NCBI GenBank assembly: GCA_021202335.1
Contig: JAJQDE010000015.1
Span: 1-42,699, forward strand
Origin: Lachnospiraceae bacterium
GTDB lineage: Bacteria; Bacillota; Clostridia; Lachnospirales; Lachnospiraceae
DNA length: 42,699 nucleotides
Reading direction: 5' to 3'
Part shown: in pieces, positions 13,932 through 22,362 of the stretch
How positions within the stretch are numbered: position 1 is the first letter of the stretch
How the letters are laid out: every line of letters starts with the position of its first letter
Made by a program: the position numbers and the translations under genes
Notes under the pieces: model-generated
What the model saw: the letters and a program-made list of their open reading frames with translations, nothing else
What the model was told of the DNA's origin: nothing
Databases searched by the model: none

Positions 13932-15206
13932 TTAAACCTCGTAAATTGCCTTGCCAATATCGTTTCTCATATATTTGTTGTCAAACTCTACCCACTTTGT
14001 CGCTTCATACGCATTTTCGCGCGCCTGCTTTAAATCGGCTCCCTTTGCCGTTATTCCGAGCACACGTCCTCCGTTTGTGACAAATTTGCCGTCCGCGTCA
14101 AGCTTTGTGCCGGCATGGAAACAATAATAGCCGGTCTTGCCCTCAAAGTTTTCAAGCCCTCTGATTTCAAATCCCTTTTCATATTTTACGGGATAGCCGT
14201 CGCTTGCAAGCACGACGCATACTGCCGCATTATCCTCAAACTGCAAATCTGTCTCATCAAGCCTTGTGTCAATACACGCCTCCATCACATCGATAATGTC
14301 ATTCTTCATGCGCGGAAGCACTACCTGAGCCTCAGGGTCGCCAAATCGTGCATTATACTCAAGAACCTTAGGTCCCTTTGGAGTCAGCATCAGCCCGAAA
14401 AATATAATGCCCTTAAAGACTCTGCCCTCCGCAGCCATTGCGTCAACAGTTGCCTGATAAATATGCTCCCGGCAAAACGCATCGACCTCCTCAGTATAAA
14501 ACGGGCTTGGAGAAAAGGTTCCCATTCCTCCCGTGTTCAGCCCCTTGTCGCCATCCATCGCGCGCTTATGATCCTGCGCCGAGGTCATGGTCTTTATTGT
14601 TTTTCCATCCACAAACGAAAGCACTGAAACCTCGCGCCCCGTCATAAATTCCTCGATAACCATGCGGTTCCCCGCCGCGCCAAACTGCCTGTCGAGCATG
14701 ATGGACTTTACGCCCTCCCTTGCCTCCTCCAAGGTGTTGCAGATAAGCACACCCTTTCCGAGCGCAAGACCGTCCGCCTTTAAGACAATCGGAAAGCTTG
14801 CCGTCTCAAGATACGCAAGCGCCGCCTCGGCATCGTCAAAGTTTTCATACGCGGCAGTCGGAATATTGTACTTTTTCATCAAATCCTTTGAAAACGCTTT
14901 AGAGCCTTCAAGGATTGCCGCATTCTTTCGCGGTCCGAATACCCGCAGACCTTCCGCCTCAAACGCGTCCACGATTCCTCCCACAAGCGGGTCGTCCATT
15001 CCGATAATCGTGAGGTCGATTTGCTTTTCCTTTGCAAATGTCACCAGCCTGTCAAACTCCATGGCGCCTATCGCCACACACTCCGCTATCTGTCCGATTC
15101 CCGCATTCCCGGGTGCGCAGTAAATCTTATCCACCTTCGGGCTTTTCGCCACGCTTACGGCTATGGCATGCTCCCTGCCGCCGCTTCCCACAATCAAAAC
15201 CTTCAT
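13932..15206 (-). CDS. purD: phosphoribosylamine-glycine ligase
   Basis: This 424-residue ATP-grasp enzyme joins glycine to 5-phosphoribosylamine in the second step of purine synthesis. It begins MKVLIVGSGGREHAI and contains the PurD signature RFGDPEAQVVL near residues 284-294, with GLALGKGV (about 145-152) in the ATP-grasp domain and NTGGMGTFSP (about 223-232). ATG at 15206 is preceded by AGGAAGGA; an in-frame extension to 15242 overlaps purN and is not needed. It is the last of four pur genes, four bases behind the purN stop. Confidence 0.95.
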   Translation of the reverse strand: MKVLIVGSGGREHAIAVSVAKSPKVDKIYCAPGNAGIGQIAECVAIGAMEFDRLVTFAKEKQIDLTIIGMDDPLVGGIVDAFEAEGLRVFGPRKNAAILEGSKAFSKDLMKKYNIPTAAYENFDDAEAALAYLETASFPIVLKADGLALGKGVLICNTLEEAREGVKSIMLDRQFGAAGNRMVIEEFMTGREVSVLSFVDGKTIKTMTSAQDHKRAMDGDKGLNTGGMGTFSPSPFYTEEVDAFCREHIYQATVDAMAAEGRVFKGIIFFGLMLTPKGPKVLEYNARFGDPEAQVVLPRMKNDIIDVMEACIDTRLDETDLQFEDNAAVCVVLASDGYPVKYEKGFEIRGLENFEGKTGYYCFHAGTKLDADGKFVTNGGRVLGITAKGADLKQARENAYEATKWVEFDNKYMRNDIGKAIYEV

Positions 15207-15210
15207 AATA

Positions 15211-15816
15211 TCAGTTTCCTTCCTCGATTTTACTATTTGCAATCATATTAATCGCCTGCGGCAAAATCTGCCACTCCGCCTGCTCCATAACCCGCTGCTG
15301 CAAGGTTTTCGGCGTGTCGCCGTCATGCACCTCCACAGCCTTCTGCAAAATAATCGGACCAGTATCCGTCCCTGCGTCGACAAAATGCACCGTGGCGCCC
15401 GTCACCCTGACTCCGCGCGCAAGCGCCGCCTCATGCACCTTTAAGCCGTAAAAGCCCTTGCCGCAAAAAGACGGAATAAGCGAAGGATGAATATTGATAA
15501 TACGCCCTTCATATTTTTCAATCATCATCGGCGGCAGCACCACCAAAAAGCCCGCAAGGACAATCAGATCAGGCTCCGCTTCGTCAATACAGCTCAAAAG
15601 AGCTTCATTAAAGCGTTCCCTGTCGTCAAAATCCTTGGGCGAAACAGCCTTCGCCGTAATCCCCTTATTCCTTGCGCGCTCAAGCGCATAAGCGTTTTTG
15701 TTATTGCTGATGACCCGCACGATTTCCGCGTTGGTGATTTTCCCCGCATCAATGGCGTCCATGATAGCCTGCAGGTTTGTGCCGCCGCCCGATACGCACA
15801 CACAGACTCTTAGCAT
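15211..15816 (-). CDS. purN: phosphoribosylglycinamide formyltransferase
   Basis: The 201-residue protein transfers the formyl group of 10-formyltetrahydrofolate to glycinamide ribonucleotide. [11 protein letters not shown] at residues 8-18 binds the phosphate of the nucleotide. [12 protein letters not shown] near 100-111 supplies the catalytic Asn and His, and [13 protein letters not shown] near 131-143 the catalytic Asp. ATG at 15816 is preceded by GGGAGTGA and overlaps the purM stop by seven bases, so translation is probably coupled. The frame extends to 15864 inside purM, which I rejected. Confidence 0.95.
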   Translation of the reverse strand: MLRVCVCVSGGGTNLQAIMDAIDAGKITNAEIVRVISNNKNAYALERARNKGITAKAVSPKDFDDRERFNEALLSCIDEAEPDLIVLAGFLVVLPPMMIEKYEGRIINIHPSLIPSFCGKGFYGLKVHEAALARGVRVTGATVHFVDAGTDTGPIILQKAVEVHDGDTPKTLQQRVMEQAEWQILPQAINMIANSKIEEGN

Positions 15817-16835
15817 AACGTCACTCCCTTTTCGCCATTCTGAATATCGCCGACAACATAGCACCTTTCGCCCGCAGCCTCAAGCGCGCTGATTGTCTTA
15901 TCAACATCTGCGGGATCGACTGCCACAATCATACCCAGTCCCATATTGTAGGTATTATACATCATCTGCTCCTCTATGCCGCCCTTTTCCTGCAAAAGCT
16001 TAAAAATAGCGGGAACCTCGTAGCTGTCCTTCTTTACTGCGGCTCTTACTCCGTCAGGAAGCATTCTCGGAATATTTTCATAAAAACCGCCCCCCGTAAT
16101 ATGGCTGCATGCCTTTATCCGTACGCCGGCATCCTTTACCATCTTAAGTGCCTTTACATAAATTCTTGTAGGCTCAAGCAATGCCTCTCCGAGCGTCCTT
16201 CCAAGCTCGTCATAATATGTATCAAGGCTTTCCCTCGTCATCTCAAAGACCTTCCGCACCAAAGAAAATCCGTTGCTGTGTACACCGCTCGAGGCAATCC
16301 CGATGAGCACGTCGCCTGCCTTAAGGTCGTTTCCTGTTATCAAATCCTTTTTATCGACCACACCCACCGCAAAGCCTGCAAGGTCATACTCATCCTCCGG
16401 CATAAGCCCCGGATGCTCCGCCGTTTCACCGCCGATAAGCGCCGCTCCGCACTGTCTGCAGCCCTCAGCCACTCCCTTTACGATTTGGGCAATCTTTTCC
16501 GGCTCATTCTTCCCACATGCAATATAATCAAGGAAAAACAAAGGCTCGCCGCCCGCGCAGGCAATATCGTTCACGCACATTGCCACGCAGTCAATTCCCA
16601 CCGTATCATGCCTGTCCAGCAAAAACGCAAGCTTAATCTTTGTCCCTACGCCGTCCGTACCTGACACAAGTGTCGGTTCTTCCATATTTTTTATGTTTTC
16701 CAGCGAAAAAGCGCCGGAAAACCCGCCAATGCCGCCAATCACCTCAGGGCGCATGGTTTCCTGCACATACTTCTTCATAAGCTCTACCGAACGATATCCT
16801 GCCTCAATATCCACACCGGCTTTCTTGTAATCCAT
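15810..16835 (-). CDS. purM: phosphoribosylformylglycinamidine cyclo-ligase
   Basis: This 341-residue protein closes the imidazole ring to give aminoimidazole ribonucleotide, using ATP. It has [13 protein letters not shown] at the start, SGTDGVGTK near residues 58-66, [12 protein letters not shown] near 80-91, and [14 protein letters not shown] near 247-260, all characteristic of PurM. GGAGGTTGAAT directly precedes ATG at 16835; the longer frame to 16862 is not supported. It is 31 bp behind purE and overlaps purN by seven bases. Confidence 0.95.
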   Translation of the reverse strand: MDYKKAGVDIEAGYRSVELMKKYVQETMRPEVIGGIGGFSGAFSLENIKNMEEPTLVSGTDGVGTKIKLAFLLDRHDTVGIDCVAMCVNDIACAGGEPLFFLDYIACGKNEPEKIAQIVKGVAEGCRQCGAALIGGETAEHPGLMPEDEYDLAGFAVGVVDKKDLITGNDLKAGDVLIGIASSGVHSNGFSLVRKVFEMTRESLDTYYDELGRTLGEALLEPTRIYVKALKMVKDAGVRIKACSHITGGGFYENIPRMLPDGVRAAVKKDSYEVPAIFKLLQEKGGIEEQMMYNTYNMGLGMIVAVDPADVDKTISALEAAGERCYVVGDIQNGEKGVTLC

Positions 16836-16866
16836 ATTCAACCTCCGCAATTTTCTTTTCACGTTT

Positions 16867-17379
16867 TTATTTTTTTGCCAAATATTCCTTATATCCGATT
16901 TCCTGCAGCCTTGCGTCCTTTGCCTCCACCTGCTCCTTTAAGCTTTTTGTGTAAGCCTTAAGCTTGTCCAAAAGCGCGCTGTCAGACGTGGCAAGGATTT
17001 TTGCCGCAAGAAGTCCCGCGTTAGCTCCGCCGTTTATGGCGACCGTAGCCACCGGGATTCCCGACGGCATCTGCACGATGGAGTAAAGCGAATCGCGCCC
17101 TCCAAGCGATGAAGTATGCATGGGAATACCGATTACCGGCATGGGAAAAATTGCCGCGCACATTCCGGGAAGATGCGCCGCCATGCCCGCTCCCGCAATA
17201 ATTACCTTAAAGCCCTTCTCCTCCGCAGTCCTTGCATACTCAAAAAAAACATCGGGCTCCCTGTGGGCAGAGATAATTGTAATTTCATAGGAAACACCAA
17301 GCTCCTCCAAAATATCTGCTGCCTTTGCCATAACGGGCATATCAGAGTCCGACCCCATTACAATACCAACCTGTGCCAT
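16867..17379 (-). CDS. purE: N5-carboxyaminoimidazole ribonucleotide mutase
   Basis: The 170-residue class I PurE moves the carboxylate of N5-CAIR to give CAIR. It shows [13 protein letters not shown] near residues 5-17 (phosphate-binding), ISAHREPD near 39-46 (catalytic His), [11 protein letters not shown] near 65-75 and [11 protein letters not shown] near 88-98. AGGAGGGA precedes the ATG. It is the first gene of the purE-purM-purN-purD unit, behind its own promoter. purK, purC, purF, purL, purH and purB are not in the window. Confidence 0.95.
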   Translation of the reverse strand: MAQVGIVMGSDSDMPVMAKAADILEELGVSYEITIISAHREPDVFFEYARTAEEKGFKVIIAGAGMAAHLPGMCAAIFPMPVIGIPMHTSSLGGRDSLYSIVQMPSGIPVATVAINGGANAGLLAAKILATSDSALLDKLKAYTKSLKEQVEAKDARLQEIGYKEYLAKK

Positions 17380-17418
17380 ATAGTCCCTCCTGTATATTTT
17401 TCCTCATTTTATAGTTAT

Positions 17419-17447
17419 AGTTTACATATAATAACGAAATACGTCAA
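17419..17447 (-). promoter_or_regulatory. promoter of the pur operon
   Basis: On the minus strand TTGACG (17447-17442) and TAAACT (17424-17419) are 17 bp apart, in the 102-bp gap between the aminopeptidase stop and purE. I see no guanine riboswitch in the short leader. Confidence 0.5.
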
Positions 17448-17481
17448 CTTAAAACGACAAAACTTTTATTAATCGGCGCCT

Positions 17482-19569
17482 TTATGCTTCATCAAACGGC
17501 TCGTTCAGCTCCTGCGTTCCCGGGAGCACGAATCTTCCGTTTCGGATAATTACGCACTCATGCCCGTCGTCGTCGCAGGCCACAATGGAGCCAAGCTCAT
17601 CATACGGAATCGTGATGTCCGTATGGCACGCAAAATATGCTTTTGACGGCTCCGTGTGCCTAAGGCGGGATACGGAATTGTCCCTTGCCACAATCTCCCT
17701 GCCGTCCTCATTGTAAACCTTTACATCCTCGCTCCTTGCATAGCAGGTGTCGCCCACCGCAAAGTGCGGTCCCATTTTTTCCGCTATCAAAATAGGGAAA
17801 AGCTTCGAAATGCCGTACTTTTTTGCCGTCATATATGCCGTAGTGTTTGTGCCAATCGCAAATTCTCCCATAGGAAGCGTTTGGTGGTTGAAAAGCACAT
17901 TGGTCTTAATATATTTCCTGTTTTCCTCAGCATTATCAAAATTCGTACATGTATAATCCGAAATCATGCCGTCACGGAAATCCAGCTCAAGATTGCAGTA
18001 TTCCAGCTCATCCAAAAATACTCTGCTCACGTGCAGCTTTCCGTTCGTACCCTCAAGCACAGGTGAGGTGAATACCTCGCCTACGGGAATGTTGACATCC
18101 GCAACGCAGTTTTCAAATATCGTTTCCTTTTCGGGATTTTTCAGCGGATAAAGCCGCACCGTCAAATCCGTCCTGTTGCCGTTCATGCCTTTTATCCTGA
18201 CATGGGTAGCCTTATTCAGCGCTTCGATAATCGTCGCCTGTATGCACTCGTAAGTCTTATAGTCAAGTGTGTTGAGCTTCACCGTTTCCTCAAAAATCTC
18301 CTCAAACTGCCCGCCGATAGCCGGAACGGGAAACGCTATAATCGTAAAGCTGCGCTCCTCACCGATAATATAACGGTTTACAATTTCCGCGGATTCCCTC
18401 GCATACTCTGCGGAAAGCTCCTGCTGCGCAGGGCTCAGCACGCAAGCCTCCGGTTTTGACTCCGGCGCAAACGGCTTCTCCCCAAAGGTTTCAATCACCG
18501 CGGGACCCGCATATCCTCTTGCTTTATCCTTTACGCTCTCATATGCCGCGGCCAGCACCTCAAGCCTTCTGTTTAGCAGCCTTTTATCCAAAAACAGTCC
18601 GAGGTCGTACTTATGGTCATAGTCGTACTGCTTATTGGCGTCCGCCCCGTAATATCCGATTTTCCCAACGCCCTTTTTGTGGAAAATACTGTCGCTTGCT
18701 CTGTATATCACAGGCTTTAACCCCATTTTCTCAAAATTACGGATTGCACGGCGCACCACACGCTCAAAGCCAAGCGCATATCTTATGTCGACCGTTTCCT
18801 TCCTGCTTAAGTCCTTATTGCCCTTGACAAAGCCGATACGGTACCCCTCGGTATAGGTGTCCGCAATCAACTGCACGCGTTCATCGGAAAGCCCTGCCAT
18901 ATATTGGGAAAGCCTTTCCGTTTCCGGCGTGACAAGCTCGCCGTACCGGTACAGATAGCGCACATCCGTCAGGTCGCTGTCCATCACAATCCGCACCGCA
19001 AAGTCATGCCTGACGTCGACCTGTGTTTCCACTCTCCACTGCACCGCCGTTTCGGAATAATCGCTTACAAACCAGTAAAGCGCGCCGCACAGCTCCTCCG
19101 GCGACGCAAGCCCGTCCTTTCCCAAAGACTCCTCCGACTCCGCATCAGACTTCGCATATGAAAACAGATTATAAACCTCCACCAAAAGCTCCATACGGAT
19201 TACCATGTCCTCCAGCCTGCCCTCATAAGCGCATGATATCATGCTCCTAAGCTCCGCATACAAGAATGACAGCGGCTTTCCCATATCCGCCCCCAGCATT
19301 GCGCACGCGTATGCCGGATTTGCATAGCTGCTCTTATAATTCTCATCAAAAAGCTCCTCGTACAGACCTCTGTTGACACAGCGCAGCTCGTCAAGAGCGG
19401 CGTGCTCAAAAAATCCGTTTTTCGCAAGCTCGTAATTCTCCACAATACGCATACAAAGCTCTGCCGCGTCCCTGAAATATCCCTTGAACTCCCCGCAAAC
19501 CTCGGGGTCCTTTGCAAACTCACTGATTCTTCCCCTGCACAGTTCAAAACGCTCCTCTGTTATCGTCAT
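17482..19569 (-). CDS. M29-type aminopeptidase with long N-terminal extension
   Basis: The C-terminal part of this 695-residue protein, from about residue 385, matches thermophilic aminopeptidases of family M29. Candidate metal ligands are Glu498 (VGEVFTSPV), Glu569 (MGEFAIGTN), His602 (GPHFAVGD), and His649 and Asp651 (CHTDIT). Such enzymes are cytoplasmic, double-metal and remove N-terminal residues from peptides. Ordinary M29 proteins have about 400 residues; the first 300 or so here form an extra helical region that I cannot assign. ATG at 19569 follows GGAGGGTG; the longer frame to 19608 lacks this. It lies 16 bp behind a small membrane protein gene. Confidence 0.85.
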   Translation of the reverse strand: MTITEERFELCRGRISEFAKDPEVCGEFKGYFRDAAELCMRIVENYELAKNGFFEHAALDELRCVNRGLYEELFDENYKSSYANPAYACAMLGADMGKPLSFLYAELRSMISCAYEGRLEDMVIRMELLVEVYNLFSYAKSDAESEESLGKDGLASPEELCGALYWFVSDYSETAVQWRVETQVDVRHDFAVRIVMDSDLTDVRYLYRYGELVTPETERLSQYMAGLSDERVQLIADTYTEGYRIGFVKGNKDLSRKETVDIRYALGFERVVRRAIRNFEKMGLKPVIYRASDSIFHKKGVGKIGYYGADANKQYDYDHKYDLGLFLDKRLLNRRLEVLAAAYESVKDKARGYAGPAVIETFGEKPFAPESKPEACVLSPAQQELSAEYARESAEIVNRYIIGEERSFTIIAFPVPAIGGQFEEIFEETVKLNTLDYKTYECIQATIIEALNKATHVRIKGMNGNRTDLTVRLYPLKNPEKETIFENCVADVNIPVGEVFTSPVLEGTNGKLHVSRVFLDELEYCNLELDFRDGMISDYTCTNFDNAEENRKYIKTNVLFNHQTLPMGEFAIGTNTTAYMTAKKYGISKLFPILIAEKMGPHFAVGDTCYARSEDVKVYNEDGREIVARDNSVSRLRHTEPSKAYFACHTDITIPYDELGSIVACDDDGHECVIIRNGRFVLPGTQELNEPFDEA

Positions 19570-19585
19570 TACACCCTCCATTACT

Positions 19586-19909
19586 CTAAATTCCCAAATA
19601 CAAGACAATTCCGACCTCCGTCATTGCAATTACATTCAACACAATCCCCAAAATCGGGAACAGGCGGAAAATATCCTTCTCAAAAAGCGCGCGTATGCCA
19701 AGCATCATGCCCGCCGCCGCGTATATCAGCGCCAAAAACACCACCACCCCGTACTGCATAGGGGCGCTTCCCTCGGCAAGATAAGTAAGATACACGGCAA
19801 GCGCTACCGATACTGCCGCAATCAGCCCGAGAATGGTTGACATAATTCCCCTGCGCGGATTTTTCTTATCCGTAAAAATATAATCTGACTTTTTTATTTT
19901 AATATGCAT
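19586..19909 (-). CDS. small membrane protein, DUF6142-like
   Basis: The 107-residue product has a polar, basic N-terminus (MHIKIKKSDYIFTDKKNPRRG) and three hydrophobic helices at about residues 22-45, 52-72 and 79-105. This pattern resembles the DUF6142 proteins of clostridia; the assignment is from memory of the pattern and is not certain. Function unknown. I chose ATG at 19909, preceded by GGGGAT; a longer frame to 20029 has several other ATGs without better sites. It lies between a 50-residue membrane ORF and the aminopeptidase, in the same direction. Confidence 0.7.
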   Translation of the reverse strand: MHIKIKKSDYIFTDKKNPRRGIMSTILGLIAAVSVALAVYLTYLAEGSAPMQYGVVVFLALIYAAAGMMLGIRALFEKDIFRLFPILGIVLNVIAMTEVGIVLYLGI

Positions 19910-20000
19910 CGCAATCCCCATGCCTTTCCGTACTCTGCAATCCAACCCTTCATTGTATAACAGAAAAGGCATTCCAAATGAAATGCCTATACCCCGTTTA

Positions 20001-20153
20001 TTAAAATAAAATCTTCGACCTTCCCGCAAGAAGCCGTCCTCCGCTTATAAGGAGCATAACTCCGCTCACAAGCCCCACTACGATTGAAATAACGCCAAGC
20101 GCAATTGCAAGCGCTCCCGAATGTCCCATTGTTTTAAAAATTTTCTCGTCCAT
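20001..20153 (-). CDS. 50-residue small membrane protein
   Basis: ATG at 20153, preceded by GGAGGATTATA, opens a 50-codon frame ending with TAA at 20001-20003. The product starts MDEKIFKTMGHSGALAIALG and contains one long or two short hydrophobic helices (about residues 12-40) with repeated glycines, then a basic end (RLLAGRSKILF). The ribosome site, spacing and membrane character make a real gene likely. No family recognised. It lies 54 bp behind pyrE and 91 bp ahead of the next small membrane protein gene. Confidence 0.7.
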   Translation of the reverse strand: MDEKIFKTMGHSGALAIALGVISIVVGLVSGVMLLISGGRLLAGRSKILF

Positions 20154-20179
20154 TATAATCCTCCGTTCCAAAGCGTCAG
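20154..20179 (-). repeat. short copy of leader repeat carrying a Shine-Dalgarno
   Basis: On the minus strand CTGACGCTTTGGAACGGAGG, then ATTATA, matches CTAACGCTTCGGAATGGAG, then ATTAAA, immediately before pyrE. The similarity includes the ribosome site and reaches the start codon of the 50-residue gene. Confidence 0.5.
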
Positions 20180-20207
20180 CTGCGAATTTACGGATAAGTC
20201 CGTCTGT

Positions 20208-20882
20208 CTACTTTGCGCCATACTGCGCATAATATGCATCAAGCTCCTTCTTCATTTCCTCATCAATCAGCACCCTGCCGTTGCAGTTCCTATTGTACAG
20301 GTACTCTATGACCTCCTCCATTGTGACAATGGCTCCCGTTTCAATGCCGTAAACCTCGCGGATTTCCGCAAGCGCGTTCTTTTGCGTCATACCGCGCTCC
20401 TGACGGTTCACGCTCACCATGAGTCCGACCACGTCGACATTTGCCTGCGCCTTTAAGATAGGAAAGGTTTCCTCAATGGATTTTCCCGACGTCGTAACAT
20501 CCTCTATAATGACAACCCTGTCGCCGTCGTTTAAGCTGCTGCCGAGGAGAATCCCCACATCGCCGTGATCCTTTATCTCCTTTCTGTTGGAGCAGTATCT
20601 GATATCCTTACCGTACATTTCGCTAAACGCAATAGTCGTCGCAACCGCAAGCGGAATGCCTTTATACGCCGGTCCGAACAGCACATCAAAATCCGTGCCG
20701 TAGCTGTCATGTATCGCCGTCGCATAATACTGACCCAGCCTCCTGAGCTGTGAGCCGGTCACATAATCGCCCACATTCATGAAAAACGGCGATTTTCTGC
20801 CGCTCTTTAGTGTAAATTCGCCAAACTTCAAGACATTGCTGTCCACCATAAACTCGATAAATTCTTCTTTATATTGTTCCAT
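20208..20882 (-). CDS. pyrE: orotate phosphoribosyltransferase
   Basis: This 224-residue enzyme adds phosphoribose from PRPP to orotate in pyrimidine synthesis. FTLKSGRKSPFFMN (about residues 23-36) is the typical N-terminal motif, and VVIIEDVTTSGKSIEE near 124-139 is the PRPP-binding signature. It is slightly longer than E. coli PyrE (about 213). ATG at 20882 follows GGAGATTAAA; an ATG four codons earlier lies inside that site and is rejected. No other pyr gene is adjacent. Its whole upstream gap to lysC is filled by a dispersed palindromic leader repeat. Confidence 0.95.
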   Translation of the reverse strand: MEQYKEEFIEFMVDSNVLKFGEFTLKSGRKSPFFMNVGDYVTGSQLRRLGQYYATAIHDSYGTDFDVLFGPAYKGIPLAVATTIAFSEMYGKDIRYCSNRKEIKDHGDVGILLGSSLNDGDRVVIIEDVTTSGKSIEETFPILKAQANVDVVGLMVSVNRQERGMTQKNALAEIREVYGIETGAIVTMEEVIEYLYNRNCNGRVLIDEEMKKELDAYYAQYGAK

Positions 20883-20994
20883 TTTAATCTCCATTCCGAA
20901 GCGTTAGCGACGGGGCGACGCAAATATCAGATTTGCGTCTGCCATCAAAGCTATTTGTGACGCTCCTGCACAAATTTGTGTGTGAAAAATAAGC
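20883..20994 (-). repeat. full copy of dispersed palindromic leader repeat (pyrE)
   Basis: Read on the minus strand it has four blocks: GCTTATTTTTCACAC with the palindrome CACAAATTTGTG (20969-20980); GGAGCGTCACAAATAGCTTT (20966-20947); the perfect hairpin GACGCAAAT-loop-ATTTGCGTC (20917-20939); and CTAACGCTTCGGAATGGAG ending at the pyrE start. Blocks recur at 1113, 35334-35400 (dxr) and 41274-41363 (TIGR01440 gene), always in the same orientation to the gene when a gene follows. Confidence 0.7.
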
Positions 20995-21009
20995 ATAAAT
21001 ATATTTCAT

Positions 21010-22329
21010 TTAGAGCCGCGTTTCCACAAAAATCGCATAAATCGCCTTGATTGCGGACTCAAAATCTTCATTTGCCACTCCGATAATGATATTCTGTTCG
21101 CTTGAGCCCTGGTCAATCATCCGGACATTTACGCTTGCATGCGCAAGCGCCGCAAATATTCTGCCCGCCGTACCGCGCTGCGACTTCATGCAGCGTCCGA
21201 CAACCGCAATCAGCGCAAGATCCGACTGAATATCCACATGGTCAGGGCTGACTGCCTTATTAATGCCTGAAAGAATTTTCTGCTCTTTATCCACAAACTC
21301 CGACTGATGCACCATAACGCTCAGAGTATCAATTCCCGATGGCATGTGCTCAAAAGAAATATTACATTCCTCAAACACCTGGAGCACCTTTCTGCCAAAG
21401 CCTATTTCCTCATTCATCATATCCTTTTCTATATTAATCGACGCAAAACCCTTCTTGCCGGCAATGCCCGTGATTGTATACTTGGACTTTTGACAGGTAT
21501 TTCCCACAATCCACGTTCCCTCGTCCTCAGGGCGGTTCGTGTTTCTGATATTAATAGGTATGCCTTCCTTTCTCACCGGGAAAATCGCATCCTCATGCAG
21601 CACGCCCGCTCCCATATATGAAAGCTCCCGCAGCTCGCCATAGGTAATTATGTCAATGCCCTGCGGATTTTCGATAATTCGCGGGTCGGCAATCAAAAAG
21701 CCCGAAACATCCGTCCAATTCTCATATACATCCGCCTGAATAGCCTTTGCCACAATGGAGCCGGTAATATCCGAGCCGCCTCTTGAAAATGTTTTTACCG
21801 TGCCGTCATCCATCGCACCGTAAAAGCCAGGGATAACAGCCCGCTCCACACCCTCAAGTCTTTTTGACAAAAGCTTATTGGTAAGCTCCGCGTCAAACAC
21901 GCCCGCCTCGTTAAAGCGGATTGCCTCCGCAGGATCCACAAACTCATATCCCAGATAATTTGCCATAACGATGCCGTTCAAATACTCGCCGCGGCTTGCC
22001 GCATAGTCGGCGCCCGCCTTTTTCTTAAAATTGTCTATTATCGCGTTAAACTCGGACGAAAGATCCAGCTCAAGCTGCAAGCCGTCGATAATCTCCTGAT
22101 AGCGCTTTTCAATCCCGCTCATTTCATTTGCAAAATTGTGATCCTTCTCCGCAAGCGTGTAGCAGGCATAAAGCATATCCGTTACCTTTGTATCCTTATC
22201 AAAACGCTTCCCCGGAGCCGAGGGCACCACAAATCTTCTGTCCTCATCCGCATGAATAATATTTCCGACCTTTCTAAACTGCTCCGCACTGGCAAGCGAG
22301 CTTCCGCCAAATTTTACAACCTTTTTCAT
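21010..22329 (-). CDS. lysC: aspartate kinase
   Basis: The 439-residue enzyme phosphorylates aspartate, the first step toward lysine, threonine and methionine. VVKFGGSSLA (residues 3-12), SRGEYLNGIVMA (about 111-122) and TFSRGGSDITGSIVA (about 182-196) are catalytic and aspartate-binding motifs. Two ACT-type regulatory segments follow (about 295-435), the second with VRMIDQGSSEQNIIIGV, so feedback control is likely. The effector cannot be told. ATG at 22329 follows GGGGTGGAAAGG; a GTG three codons earlier is less likely. It ends the ACT-protein/hom/lysC cluster, 33 bp behind hom. Confidence 0.95.
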   Translation of the reverse strand: MKKVVKFGGSSLASAEQFRKVGNIIHADEDRRFVVPSAPGKRFDKDTKVTDMLYACYTLAEKDHNFANEMSGIEKRYQEIIDGLQLELDLSSEFNAIIDNFKKKAGADYAASRGEYLNGIVMANYLGYEFVDPAEAIRFNEAGVFDAELTNKLLSKRLEGVERAVIPGFYGAMDDGTVKTFSRGGSDITGSIVAKAIQADVYENWTDVSGFLIADPRIIENPQGIDIITYGELRELSYMGAGVLHEDAIFPVRKEGIPINIRNTNRPEDEGTWIVGNTCQKSKYTITGIAGKKGFASINIEKDMMNEEIGFGRKVLQVFEECNISFEHMPSGIDTLSVMVHQSEFVDKEQKILSGINKAVSPDHVDIQSDLALIAVVGRCMKSQRGTAGRIFAALAHASVNVRMIDQGSSEQNIIIGVANEDFESAIKAIYAIFVETRL

Positions 22330-22362
22330 CCTTTCCACCCCTCTGCTCCATATCGTATATGA

